From contig NZ_CP019985.1 in assembly GCF_002250115.1 (NCBI RefSeq), forward strand, positions 4,340,001-4,404,000: a stretch of 64,000 nt of DNA. The letters run 5' to 3'. Made by a program: the position numbers and the translations under genes. Positions within the stretch are counted from its first letter, which is position 1; every line of letters begins with the position of its first letter. The stretch comes from Shouchella clausii (GTDB lineage Bacteria; Bacillota; Bacilli; Bacillales; Bacillaceae_D). The notes beneath the pieces are model-generated. The model was not told the DNA's origin. It made no database searches and worked only from the letters and a program-made list of their open reading frames with translations. Positions 55,550-64,000 of this stretch are shown one piece after another.

Positions 55550-57298
55550 TTACGCTTCCAATTCTTGGACGCTGTATAGTTTGTAATAGGAACCTTGCTT
55601 TTCCATTAATTCTTTATGAGTGCCTTGTTCGACTACTTTTCCGTCGTCTATAACCACAATCGTATCGGCATTCGTAATGGTTGACAAACGATGTGCAACG
55701 ATAAACGTTGTCCGGTCTCGGGCCAGCTTTTCTAGTGCTTCTTGGATAAAATGTTCGCTTTCCAAATCGAGCGCTGACGTTGCTTCGTCAAAAATGAGCA
55801 CAGGTGGATTTTTTAAAAATACGCGGGCAATGGCAATGCGCTGCTTTTGCCCTCCAGATAGTTTGACTCCCCGTTCGCCAACTTCGGTATCATAGCCATT
55901 TTCCAGCTTGCAAATAAATTCATGGGCGTTGGCTGCTTTTGCTGCCTGAATGACTTCTTCATCTGTTGCATCAGGCTTTCCAATTTTAATGTTCGATTTC
56001 ACGCTGTCGCTAAACAGGATATTATCTTGCAGAACCATGCCAATATTGTCGCGCAAACTTCTCACGACGAGGTCACGAATGTCTTTGCCGTCAATCAGAA
56101 TCCGGCCTTTTGTAACATCGTAAAACCTCGGTATCAGGCTGACGAGCGTGCTTTTCCCTCCACCGCTCATGCCAACAAGGGCAACCGTCTGCCCTGCTGG
56201 AATGTTTAAATGGATATCTTGCAGTGCCGGTGCCGCTTCATTGTCGTAGGAAAATGTCACATGTTCAAATGTTACAGCTCCTTTGACATCAGTCAACACG
56301 TCTGCTCCTTCTTTGTCTGTAATATCATATTTCTCATCAATAAACTCAAAAACGCGGTCCATCGAAGCAATGGACTGTGTTAACGTTGTCGATGAATTGA
56401 CAAGACGCCGTAACGGACCGTATAGCCGTTCCATATAAAGGACAAAAGCGCTCATTGCCCCGAGCTCTAAGCTGCCATTTAGCACAAACAGCGCCGATAC
56501 AAACAAAACAAGGAGAGGGGCGATGTCCGTCACGGTATTGACGACGGCAAACGTTTTTGCGTTCCAAGCCGTATGATCAAGCGCTTTCGCTAAAAAGCGT
56601 TGGTTGCGAACAGCAAATTGTTTTTGTTCATAGTCTTCATTGGCAAAACTGCGGATGACATTCATCCCTTGGACGCGCTCATGCAAATGGCCTTGTACAT
56701 CCGCAAGTGCTTGTGAACGAGTTCGCGTCAACTTCCGCAAACGCTGGTAAAAATATTTAATCGAAAACCCGTAAAACGGAAACATCGAAATAGCAACAAG
56801 TGTCAACCATACGTTTAATTGGAGCATGATCGCAATCGCGATTAAAATCGTCGCCAAATCAAGCCATATGTTCATAAGGCCAGTGATCACAAAGTTCTTC
56901 GTTTGCTCGACGTCGTGGATGACCCGGGAAATCACTTCCCCTACTTTGCGGTTTGAGTAAAAGCGCAAACTCAGCTTTTGAATATGCGTGAACAAGTGGT
57001 CACGAATATCGTATAGGACTTTGTTGCCGATCCATTGGGCAAAATACTGCCTATAGTATTCAATTGGCGGCCGCAAGACGATAAACAAAAACGCCATGCC
57101 GCCAATAATCCAATAAAGTTGTGAAGATTGTTCAGCGGTAGACAACTCTTCATTGAGAAGAACATCGTCAATAATGTACATCATCGCAAGCGGGAATAAC
57201 AGCGGGATGCCAAATTTCAGCAACCCAATTAAAATCGTTCCAATAATTTCTTTGCGGTATGGTTTTACAAACACCAAATACCTTTTGATTGTCTTCAA
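55550..57298 (-). CDS. ygaD: ABC transporter, fused membrane and ATPase domains (YgaD)
   Basis: A 582-residue half-transporter of the multidrug/lipid A type. Six membrane segments lie in the first about 310 residues; the ATPase has Walker [15 protein letters not shown], signature [16 protein letters not shown], Walker [13 protein letters not shown] and the H-loop VAHRLST. TTG 57298 has AAGAAGGGG upstream and gives the length expected for YgaD; a longer frame would run through a hairpin into ygaC. It should work as a homodimeric exporter; the substrate is unknown. Confidence 0.9.
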   Translation of the reverse strand: MKTIKRYLVFVKPYRKEIIGTILIGLLKFGIPLLFPLAMMYIIDDVLLNEELSTAEQSSQLYWIIGGMAFLFIVLRPPIEYYRQYFAQWIGNKVLYDIRDHLFTHIQKLSLRFYSNRKVGEVISRVIHDVEQTKNFVITGLMNIWLDLATILIAIAIMLQLNVWLTLVAISMFPFYGFSIKYFYQRLRKLTRTRSQALADVQGHLHERVQGMNVIRSFANEDYEQKQFAVRNQRFLAKALDHTAWNAKTFAVVNTVTDIAPLLVLFVSALFVLNGSLELGAMSAFVLYMERLYGPLRRLVNSSTTLTQSIASMDRVFEFIDEKYDITDKEGADVLTDVKGAVTFEHVTFSYDNEAAPALQDIHLNIPAGQTVALVGMSGGGKSTLVSLIPRFYDVTKGRILIDGKDIRDLVVRSLRDNIGMVLQDNILFSDSVKSNIKIGKPDATDEEVIQAAKAANAHEFICKLENGYDTEVGERGVKLSGGQKQRIAIARVFLKNPPVLIFDEATSALDLESEHFIQEALEKLARDRTTFIVAHRLSTITNADTIVVIDDGKVVEQGTHKELMEKQGSYYKLYSVQELEA

Positions 57299-57325
57299 GT
57301 AAACCCCTTCTTTTTCTATAAAGAA

Positions 57326-57343
57326 AGCCTGAAAGCTCAGGCT
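57326..57343 (-). terminator. Small hairpin between ygaC and ygaD
   Basis: AGCCTG pairs with CAGGCT, followed on the minus strand by TTTCTTTAT. It may partly terminate ygaC transcripts. Confidence 0.5.
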
Positions 57344-57344
57344 C

Positions 57345-57872
57345 TTAGCGGTATTGCAAATACCGTTCGTACCAGTTTTCCACAAATTGAGGCGCAAATG
57401 GCCCTTTCCTCTGGTGGATCCACGATATAAGCTCGTCTACACTTTTTCGTAATATAACATCAAGTTCTGGCGGATACTTCATGAGCTTGCTATGCAGTTC
57501 GTATTCATCTTCATCGAGCAGCTTCATCGTCATATCCGGATACACTTTAATGTCCAAGTCATAATCAATATACTTCAACGCTTCTTCATCCCACGTAAAA
57601 GGCGTTCCAAGATTGCAGTAGTAATAAATGCCGTCAGCGCGAAGCATGCAAATCATGTTGAACCATTGCTCGGCATCAAAATAACAAATCGCTGGTTCAC
57701 GCGTCCGCCAATTTCTTCCGTCCGCTTCCCTGACAATGATACGGTCATTTCCTGCTACTACGACTTTAGACGTTCCTTTCAACACAATCGTATCTTCCCA
57801 AATGCGGTGAAGCTTCCCATTATGCTTGTAGCTGTGTATCTGGATAGTGCTGCCTTCCTTAGGAAAGCTCAT
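57345..57872 (-). CDS. ygaC: YgaC/Ntdp-type nucleotide phosphatase (DUF402)
   Basis: A 175-residue DUF402 protein starting [20 protein letters not shown], with the conserved acidic cluster [13 protein letters not shown] and DEDEYELH. Staphylococcal relatives are nucleoside tri- and diphosphatases. ATG 57872 has AAAGGAG 6 bp upstream and reproduces the length of YgaC. Co-directional with ygaD. Enzyme activity is inferred from the family. Confidence 0.88.
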   Translation of the reverse strand: MSFPKEGSTIQIHSYKHNGKLHRIWEDTIVLKGTSKVVVAGNDRIIVREADGRNWRTREPAICYFDAEQWFNMICMLRADGIYYYCNLGTPFTWDEEALKYIDYDLDIKVYPDMTMKLLDEDEYELHSKLMKYPPELDVILRKSVDELISWIHQRKGPFAPQFVENWYERYLQYR

Positions 57873-58020
57873 AGCGGGCTCCTTTCTCTCAATTTCCACA
57901 CACGCAGACTCTTCTGCTATCCTTCACAATTTGAATGTACATCCTCTATTATACAAGGTTCAAGTCGTATTTAAAACGTTAAGGCTCGCAACGGCGAAAG
58001 TAGCTTGATTTTGACAAAAA

Positions 58021-58056
58021 AAGACACCCCTTAACCTAGTTGGCAAAGGGTGTCTT
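58021..58056. terminator. Terminator after sspE
   Basis: AAGACACCC pairs with GGGTGTCTT, flanked by A and T tracts on both sides, so it can act in both directions. Confidence 0.8.
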
Positions 58057-58085
58057 TTTGCGCCAAAGCGCTCGCGTTTCACAAA

Positions 58086-58238
58086 TTATTGTTGGTTCTT
58101 TTTAGCTGCTGATTGAGCGTTTTGTTGTTTTACTTCTTGTACGTCTGTTTCGCTCGCAAATTCAGCATTAAGTCCTTGTTCAGAAGCTTGGTTTTGCTTC
58201 CTTACTTGGTTTTTGTTTGTTTTTGATGCTTTGTCCAT
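58086..58238 (-). CDS. sspE: Gamma-type small acid-soluble spore protein
   Basis: A 50-residue Gln/Asn/Lys-rich protein beginning MDKASKTNKNQVRKQNQASE with the gamma-SASP core GLNAEFASETDVQEVKQQNA, which includes the GPR-type cleavage segment EFASE. One repeat unit is present, where B. subtilis SspE has more, so this is a short version. GGAGGTG lies 8 bp upstream. It is an amino-acid store of the spore. Position next to fabL and ygaC matches B. subtilis. Confidence 0.9.
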   Translation of the reverse strand: MDKASKTNKNQVRKQNQASEQGLNAEFASETDVQEVKQQNAQSAAKKNQQ

Positions 58239-58305
58239 GGTTTATCACCTCCACGCTATATACTTTTCCCGTGGAGTTTTTTTCTATGCAAAAAAAAATA
58301 AAACG

Positions 58306-59076
<771 letters not shown>

Positions 59077-59160
59077 TCAGTACGATTTATCCATTATAAC
59101 GCATAGGGGGGCGCTCGAACAGCCAAACTACACGAAAGCACAGGAAAGGAGCATTTTAGT

Positions 59161-59361
59161 GTGTATGACGGCAGGGATTTAACCGAGTTAGAAGGCATTT
59201 CGCCACACATGTGGACAGACGAAGAACTTGCTTTTTTCCATCACGGAATGCAACAGCTTAGTGCCTACTTGAATATCCAAGGCAATTCGCGCCACAAACA
59301 AATTTTAAAAGAAATTGAACGTCGCGGTGGCTTGCAAAAGGTAGACCAAACCTTTTCTTAA
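59161..59361 (+). CDS. Small conserved hypothetical protein
   Basis: A 66-residue soluble protein with a GTG start 9 bp after AAAGGAG. Sequence MYDGRDLTELEGISPHMWTD and FFHHGMQQLSAYLNIQGN suggests a compact helical fold. It is divergent from fabL and 15 bp upstream of another small gene. I do not recognise a characterised family; similar small cytosolic proteins occur at this place in Bacillaceae. Confidence 0.7.
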   Translation: MYDGRDLTELEGISPHMWTDEELAFFHHGMQQLSAYLNIQGNSRHKQILKEIERRGGLQKVDQTFS

Positions 59362-59376
59362 TAGGGAGGTAATAAA

Positions 59377-59727
59377 ATGGATAAACAATTGTATTACGTT
59401 AATTTAAACCCGATTAGTATGGACACAATTAGCAACGTACGTGTAAATGACGGCCAATTAATCGAATACGAAATCGCCGCCACTGAAGAAGAGAAAAAAC
59501 AGTTTGAAGACTTGCTCAGGCAAGTCAATAAACACGATGTCGAGCTCGGCAACCTTTTTTCGTTTAGGCATTTTGACGACCGTGCCGGCGATGCCGATAA
59601 AAATGAATTTCAAGTTGGCATGAACGATGTATACGAACGCCTATACCAACTTGGCACAGAAGAAACAAAAGCAAAAATAAAAGAAATTAACTTGCTGAAT
59701 GAAGATGACACCGAGCCAGGCATCTAA
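59377..59727 (+). CDS. Conserved hypothetical acidic protein
   Basis: A 116-residue acidic protein starting MDKQLYYVNLNPISMDTISN, with a heptad-like helix EEEKKQFEDLLRQVNKHDVE and a polar tail ending DDTEPGI. No membrane segment. AGGGAGG precedes the ATG by 7 bp. It is co-transcribed with the preceding small gene and ends at a clear terminator. Function unknown. Confidence 0.75.
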   Translation: MDKQLYYVNLNPISMDTISNVRVNDGQLIEYEIAATEEEKKQFEDLLRQVNKHDVELGNLFSFRHFDDRAGDADKNEFQVGMNDVYERLYQLGTEETKAKIKEINLLNEDDTEPGI

Positions 59728-59730
59728 AAA

Positions 59731-59757
59731 AGCACACCGCCGAGACTGCGGTGTGCT
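59731..59757. terminator. Terminator between convergent genes
   Basis: AGCACACCGC pairs with GCGGTGTGCT around CGAGACT, with an A6 tract before it and TTGT after it. Confidence 0.8.
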
Positions 59758-59761
59758 TGTC

Positions 59762-60511
59762 CTATATATTCGATTTTGACTGGCCACCGTCTACAACAAG
59801 TGTAGCTCCAGTTACCCAGCTCGCTTTTTCTGATCCTAAAAACACGACGACATCCGCTACTTCTTCTGGAGTTCCAAACCGACCGGCTGGAATTTCACGA
59901 TTCACAAATTCGGTAATCCCCTCTGGATCTGCATCAAGGCGTTTTTGCCAATTTCCAGTCGGATGAAGAATCGAGCCTGGGGCTATACTGTTGACGCGAA
60001 TGCCTTGTTTTGCCGTCTCGTCAGCAAGAGCCTTTGTGAAACTAATTAGCGCCGCTTTTGCGCTATTATAAGTCGCTTTCCCACCTGACTCACGGCCAAA
60101 TATTGATGAAATATTGATAATCGTTCCTTTCTCTGCCGATTTCATCGCTGGCAGTGCAAGCTTTGAGAAATGGACAGCAGAAAAATAATTAAGCTCGAAC
60201 GCTTCATAAAACAAATCGATGTCCGTTTCGGAAATTGTTCCGCCATTGCTGCCGCCTGCATTGTTGACCAATATGTCAATCGGTCCGATCGCTGCTGACG
60301 CCTCGGCAAACATTCGCTCACGTTCAGCCGCTTTGGTCACATCGCCGCTAATCGTATGAATTCCTGCTTTTAGCCCCTCTATGCCATCTGTCACCCTTGC
60401 GCAAACAGCAACGTTGGCTCCTTCTGCAGCAAAAGCGTTGGCAATTGCTTTGCCAATTCCTTTTGTTCCTCCTGTTACGAATACGCGCTTTCCCGTTAAG
60501 CCCAAATTCAT
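59762..60511 (-). CDS. Short-chain dehydrogenase/reductase
   Basis: A 249-residue classical SDR: TGGTKGIGKA, NNAGGS, ISSIFGRESGGKATYNSAKA (Ser-Tyr-Lys) and C-terminal VDGGQS. 3-oxoacyl-ACP-reductase-like, but such similarity does not fix the substrate. ATG 60511 has GGAGGG 6 bp upstream and overlaps the mutY stop by 4 bp, so the two are coupled. Confidence 0.88.
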   Translation of the reverse strand: MNLGLTGKRVFVTGGTKGIGKAIANAFAAEGANVAVCARVTDGIEGLKAGIHTISGDVTKAAERERMFAEASAAIGPIDILVNNAGGSNGGTISETDIDLFYEAFELNYFSAVHFSKLALPAMKSAEKGTIINISSIFGRESGGKATYNSAKAALISFTKALADETAKQGIRVNSIAPGSILHPTGNWQKRLDADPEGITEFVNREIPAGRFGTPEEVADVVVFLGSEKASWVTGATLVVDGGQSKSNI

Positions 60512-61590
60512 AGCAATCCCTCCTTCAAACAATGATTCAACAATTTTTGCTGTGAAACCGGAAAGGCATACTGCTCTAATTCTTCCACTTTTATGATTCG
60601 GCAATTCGCCGGTAGTTCACCATTTCGATTCGCCATGCCTACGTACAACTCAATTTCCCAAATTAAATGGCTAAATACATGTTTGACTTGAAAATTAGCA
60701 GCACTAGGCTCCGCTTCTATATGGTATTTTTCAGCAAGTTTTTGTTGGCGCTTCCCTTGATCAAACCGCCCTTCAAGCACAGGAAGCTGCCATAAGCCAG
60801 CTAGTAGCCCCTTGTCTGGACGCTTTTCAATCAGCAGCTCGCCCTTTTCCGTTTTTAATAAAAACGATTCAAGCTCGATCGATTTTGCTTTTTTCTTTTT
60901 CATTTTTATCGGCAGTCGCTCTTGTTGTCCTCGTTCATAGGCGCGGCATTGCGTTCGCACGGGGCAAAGCAGGCAGCCTGGCGAAGTCGGTGTACACACA
61001 AGAGCGCCTAGTTCCATTAATCCTTGGTTAAAGCTTGATGGATCGCTCTTGTCAATCAGTTCATATAAAATCGCTTCATGCTTTTTTCTCGTTTGCGGTT
61101 TGCCAATATCGTCTTCCATGCAAAAAACGCGTGACAATACACGCATAACATTGCCGTCAACGGCAGGCTCTGCTTTTGCATAAGCAATGCTTAAAATCGC
61201 ACCGGCGGTATAAGGGCCGACTCCTTTTAATTGTTCGATTTCTTTGCGCGTATCAGGCACGACGCTGCCATATTGTTCCACGACTTCCCTCACGGCGGAC
61301 TGCAAATTGCGGACACGGGAATAATAGCCGAGCCCTTCCCATACTTTCAATATCTCTTCCTCTTCAGCGTAAGCAAGGTCTTCCATCTCAGGAAATTTAC
61401 GCATGAATTGTTCATAGTAAGGAATAACTGTATCAACTCTTGTTTGTTGCAGCATAATTTCCGACACCCATATATGGTAGGGATCGCTTGATTTACGCCA
61501 AGGCAATTCCCGTTTATGAGCCTGATACCACTCGATTAGCTGGCGCCTAAAATCGCTGTATGATATGTTTTCATTGTATGTTTCTGTCAC
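60508..61590 (-). CDS. mutY: Adenine DNA glycosylase MutY
   Basis: A 360-residue HhH-GPD glycosylase that removes adenine opposite 8-oxoguanine. Catalytic Glu in SEIMLQQTRVDTV, HhH motif LKGVGPYTAGAILSIA, catalytic Asp in VDGNVMRV, 4Fe-4S cysteines as C-x6-C-x2-C-x5-C in CTPTSPGCLLCPVRTQC, and a C-terminal Nudix-like 8-oxoG recognition domain with FSHLIWEI. GTG 61590 is chosen for AGGTGAG just upstream; longer starts at 61641 or 61665 have no ribosome site. Confidence 0.92.
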   Translation of the reverse strand: MTETYNENISYSDFRRQLIEWYQAHKRELPWRKSSDPYHIWVSEIMLQQTRVDTVIPYYEQFMRKFPEMEDLAYAEEEEILKVWEGLGYYSRVRNLQSAVREVVEQYGSVVPDTRKEIEQLKGVGPYTAGAILSIAYAKAEPAVDGNVMRVLSRVFCMEDDIGKPQTRKKHEAILYELIDKSDPSSFNQGLMELGALVCTPTSPGCLLCPVRTQCRAYERGQQERLPIKMKKKKAKSIELESFLLKTEKGELLIEKRPDKGLLAGLWQLPVLEGRFDQGKRQQKLAEKYHIEAEPSAANFQVKHVFSHLIWEIELYVGMANRNGELPANCRIIKVEELEQYAFPVSQQKLLNHCLKEGLL

Positions 61591-61763
61591 TCTTCTCACC
61601 TGATGTCCCTTTGACTTGACCTGAAAAGCAAATGCCTTCATGATGAAGAGACGCTTATTTTCCACTAACGTCGGGTATAACTATAGCATAAATTACTTTT
61701 AGGTACAGCCGCCAATTACGAAATTGTGCATGATTGGTCGCAAAAGGAGGATGCTCTCTTCGT

Positions 61764-62744
61764 ATGGATACATCCACTCATATTGTAATGGGGGCTGGAC
61801 TGGCTGGACTGGCGACACTTGATGCCCATATTGCTTCATCGCCTTACATGATGACAGCCGTCCTAGCCACCACACTGGTTGCCTCCAATGCGCCAGATTT
61901 CGATACCGTTTTAAAATTAAAAAACAATGCAGAATACATCCGCCATCATCGCGGCGTGACACATTCCATTCCGGCACTATTGCTTTGGCCTTTCATTATC
62001 TCTGGCGGAATGATGCTCTTCTTTCAAGATGCCCATTGGCCGACGATTCTTCTGTGGGCAGCAATTTCTGTATTTTTACATGTGTTTGTTGATATTTTCA
62101 ATGCCTATGGCACACAGGCGCTCTGGCCATTTTCGAATCGCTGGATCGCACTTGGTGTCATGAATATTTTTGACCCAGTCGTCTTTGGCGCCCATGTTGT
62201 CGGGATTTTATTATGGGCATTGGGCTTTCCCCCAGGTCCATCCTTTGTCGTTATCTATGTAGGATTGGTTTTATACTATGTATGGCGGATTAGTGAGAAG
62301 AGAGATGTTGTCAAGCAGGCAAGGCAACACCATCCAAATGCTACCCATATCTTTGTATCGCCGACAATTCGCTGGAACAAATGGCATCTTGTTATTCGGA
62401 CACCTGATATGCTTTATGTAGCCCAATCAAAAAATAAAAAGATCACTTTCTTTGAACGTTATGCCTTTGACCCGATTCCAACTGATCCTGTCATGCAAGC
62501 AGCGTGCTCAGACAAAAATCTTGCTGCTTTCCTGTCTTTTTCGCCAACATATCGCTGGGAACTGGAGGCGACAACTGACGGCGGCTATGAAGTTCGTTTT
62601 TTCGATTTGCGCTATCGCAGTAAAGGCCATTACCCATTCGTAGCCATTGTGCAGCTCGATGCCGATCTAAACATTGTCACCTCATACACTGGGTGGGTTT
62701 ACAGCGAAGAAGCACTGCAAAAAAAATTGAAAATCATTACGTAA
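61764..62744 (+). CDS. yfhP: Membrane-bound metal-dependent hydrolase (YfhP-like)
   Basis: A 326-residue protein of the DUF457/YdjM-type membrane hydrolase family. Short His/Asp motifs lie between membrane segments (MDTSTHIVMGAG, SNAPDFDTV, IRHHRGVTHSIP, HVFVDIFNAYG) and probably bind metal; the C-terminal 120 residues are soluble. AAAGGAGG lies 13 bp before ATG 61764. Divergent from mutY, as yfhP in B. subtilis. Substrate unknown. Confidence 0.88.
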   Translation: MDTSTHIVMGAGLAGLATLDAHIASSPYMMTAVLATTLVASNAPDFDTVLKLKNNAEYIRHHRGVTHSIPALLLWPFIISGGMMLFFQDAHWPTILLWAAISVFLHVFVDIFNAYGTQALWPFSNRWIALGVMNIFDPVVFGAHVVGILLWALGFPPGPSFVVIYVGLVLYYVWRISEKRDVVKQARQHHPNATHIFVSPTIRWNKWHLVIRTPDMLYVAQSKNKKITFFERYAFDPIPTDPVMQAACSDKNLAAFLSFSPTYRWELEATTDGGYEVRFFDLRYRSKGHYPFVAIVQLDADLNIVTSYTGWVYSEEALQKKLKIIT

Positions 62745-62747
62745 TTG

Positions 62748-62800
62748 GCTATCGCCCTTACACGATGGCAATAAAACTGGTTAGGTTTGCCACCGATAGC
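62748..62800 (+). other. Nested hairpin between yfhP and sspK
   Basis: GCTATCG pairs with CGATAGC and an inner TGGCAA with TTGCCA. No T-tract follows, so it is more likely an mRNA structure than a terminator. Confidence 0.4.
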
Positions 62801-62856
62801 GCCTCGCCATCCCGGACATACTACAGTTAAGCCGATATGGCGAGGGGGTTTCACCG

Positions 62857-63012
62857 ATGCGAAACAAAGCTAAAGGTTTCCCAAACCCGATTTCGTTCAA
62901 CGGGAATAAAGCGAATAATGCCGATGAGCACGCGTCTAAGCGTCCCGACGGTACAACGCGCGACCGCCCGCAAGAACGAATGAGATCGTCCAACCACTTT
63001 AACTCGCTTTAA
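62857..63012 (+). CDS. sspK: Small acid-soluble spore protein K
   Basis: A 51-residue basic, polar protein: MRNKAKGFPNPISFNGNKAN, then ASKRPDGTTRDRPQERMR, which matches SspK (RNKxKGFP and SKRxDGxxxxxPQERM). GAGGGGG lies 8 bp upstream. A minor SASP made late in the forespore. Located near recX/yfhH as in B. subtilis. Confidence 0.9.
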   Translation: MRNKAKGFPNPISFNGNKANNADEHASKRPDGTTRDRPQERMRSSNHFNSL

Positions 63013-63030
63013 TTTTGGGAGGAATGCCTC

Positions 63031-63189
63031 ATGGGAAAGGAAAACTCGCGTTTCTCACACAGTTTGTATACTGATCCGTTCATGTCACCGCGTGCCAATG
63101 CAAAGCACGCTTTCCACCAAGTGAATGGCGAAACCCAACAAAGCCAACACAATATTGTGCTTGAAGCGCAAATGCGCAAACGCACGTAA
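63031..63189 (+). CDS. YpzG/YfhK-type small protein
   Basis: A 52-residue protein starting MGKENSRFSHSLYTDPFMSP, with AKHAFHQVNGETQQSQ. This resembles the YpzG-like family of small Bacillaceae proteins of unknown function. GGGAGG lies 8 bp upstream. 18 bp after sspK, so probably co-expressed, perhaps during sporulation. Terminator follows. Confidence 0.75.
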   Translation: MGKENSRFSHSLYTDPFMSPRANAKHAFHQVNGETQQSQHNIVLEAQMRKRT

Positions 63190-63200
63190 CGTGCGAAAAA

Positions 63201-63224
63201 CGGGTCTCCGGAAACGGAGACCCG
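63201..63224. terminator. Terminator between convergent genes
   Basis: CGGGTCTCCG-GAAA-CGGAGACCCG: a perfect 10-bp stem with a GAAA tetraloop, A5 before and T5 after. Confidence 0.92.
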
Positions 63225-63227
63225 TTT

Positions 63228-63548
63228 TTAATTGGCTGTTTTTTTATCGCCTAACAATGAGATCGGCACCCCGACTAACTCCCGCTCACCGGCGCGGTAG
63301 CCCCAAGCGAAGCGTCCATTTAAATAGGAGACTTCAAAAAAAGACTCCCCATCAGTCATATGATAAACTTGTCCTGGCTCAATTTCCGCCGGGTCCATTA
63401 AATACGCTTGCGCAAGTGTTTTCCGGCGTTCATAGACGGCGTATTCATTACTATTTCCTAGCTGCTCCGCTTTTTTTGCTTTTTCGTTTAACATCGCGAT
63501 TTCCAGCTTTAATTCGTATTCGTCCATGTCGCTAAATCGTTTTTCCAT
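63228..63548 (-). CDS. yfhH: YfhH-family protein (DUF1811)
   Basis: A 106-residue protein: N-terminal helical hairpin (YELKLEIAMLNEKAKKAEQL) and a small beta-barrel-like end (YHMTDGESFFEVSYLNGRFA). Matches YfhH in length and in position after recX. Its start overlaps the recX stop by 1 bp, implying coupling. Function unknown. Confidence 0.88.
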   Translation of the reverse strand: MEKRFSDMDEYELKLEIAMLNEKAKKAEQLGNSNEYAVYERRKTLAQAYLMDPAEIEPGQVYHMTDGESFFEVSYLNGRFAWGYRAGERELVGVPISLLGDKKTAN

Positions 63549-64000
63549 TACGTCTCTTCCCCCTCCATTTCAGTATGTAAAAAACGGTCAATCTTCGAAA
63601 GCGCGAACCCTTTCCGGTAAAGCGCCTGTTTTAATTTATAAGTCAGTTCCCGTCCATTATATTTTTTTACATATGATTTTAAGAGCTTCTCCCCTTGGTA
63701 CACAAGCGCCTCCCACTCATTGTCCTCGTCAGCTTCTCGGTTTGCAAGCGCGACCTGAATTGCCTCATATTCAAACCCCTTAGCCAACAATTGCTGCGTT
63801 CGTTTCTGCTTTAATTGCTCATTTGATTCGCGCCGATTGACAGCACGCCTTTCCTGTTTATCTAACCATGCTGTTAACACGTCGATTTGCCACTTTATTT
63901 GATACGGCGAAAGCGCCTTCGCGATTGCCTCGGCGTCTACACCCTTTTGCAAGAGTTGTTGCCTTATTTTATTAGGGCCGATCACCGTTTGTGCTGTTTT
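63548..64000 (-). CDS. recX: Regulatory protein RecX, N-terminus beyond the window
   Basis: The frame is open to the right edge (TAQTVIGPNKIRQQLLQKGV continues upstream), so the 5' end is missing. The visible 150 residues contain tandem three-helix RecX repeats (RTQQLLAKGFEYEAIQVALA; KLKQALYRKGFALSKIDRFL). RecX binds RecA filaments and modulates recombination. It is followed by yfhH as in B. subtilis. Confidence 0.9.
   Translation of the reverse strand, partial: KTAQTVIGPNKIRQQLLQKGVDAEAIAKALSPYQIKWQIDVLTAWLDKQERRAVNRRESNEQLKQKRTQQLLAKGFEYEAIQVALANREADEDNEWEALVYQGEKLLKSYVKKYNGRELTYKLKQALYRKGFALSKIDRFLHTEMEGEET

Noticed and set aside
57299-57397. N-terminal extension of YgaD
   Set aside because: It would cross a terminator-like hairpin and overlap ygaC; TTG 57298 has a good ribosome site and the family length.
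61591-61665. N-terminal extension of MutY
   Set aside because: Starts at 61641 and 61665 have no ribosome site, whereas GTG 61590 does and gives the usual family length.

Overview
The window looks like chromosomal DNA from a low-to-mid GC, spore-forming Bacillaceae, most likely an alkaliphile of the Shouchella (Bacillus) clausii group. That reading rests on gene order. The right third reproduces the Bacillus subtilis block recX-yfhH-sspK-yfhP-mutY-fabL-sspE-ygaC-ygaD-ygaE-gsaB-bcp-perR-ygzB, followed by an rrnD-type operon and a trnD-like tRNA array. The presence of sspE and sspK shows an endospore former. The species name is an inference and was not checked.

Layout. 1-7054 is a mixed accessory stretch: an arginase-family gene cut by the left edge, a MerR-DrrA-DrrB drug-export type operon, a decayed TetR/monooxygenase/MFS locus, and a lipase-like hydrolase with a MarR regulator. 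7446-11459 is a sucrose operon (PTS IIBC, sucrose-6-phosphate hydrolase, LacI repressor) with three operators spaced exactly 32 bp. 11699-19732 is a ten-gene operon: a PRD/EIIB-type activator, an amidohydrolase, a stand-alone PRD protein, an SFCGS protein, DUF4312, DUF4311 and DUF4310 proteins, a DgaE-like ammonia lyase, a DgaF-like aldolase and a HAD phosphatase. This is the best candidate for an undescribed system: a putative non-canonical transporter feeding an amino-sugar-acid degradation route. 19973-25779 is a small glycosidase locus (GH106-like, GH42, divergent AraC regulator).

25846-39361 is AT-richer accessory DNA. It holds a large SF2 helicase split by a frameshift exactly at an A7 slippery heptamer, a beta-lactamase-fold serine hydrolase with a MerR regulator, a P-loop kinase-like protein, a VOC protein, a YueD-like reductase with a TetR gene lacking a usable start, an Ltp-type surface protein with three 50-residue repeats, and an ArsR/MFS pair. 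Remnants of an IS3-family transposase and of a RarD-like transporter lie between them.

39431-49870 is an rRNA/tRNA operon read on the minus strand: two promoters, 16S, 23S, 5S and sixteen tRNAs, then a 2.4-kb beta-helix/Peptidase_G2 gene, then tRNA-Leu(CAA) with its own promoter. The order matches trnD of B. subtilis except that a tRNA-Arg and the beta-helix gene sit before the last Leu gene. Tandem and dispersed repeats fill the tRNA and rRNA spacers. From 49954 to the right edge the genes are conserved housekeeping, oxidative-stress and spore genes, ending in recX, which is cut by the window edge.
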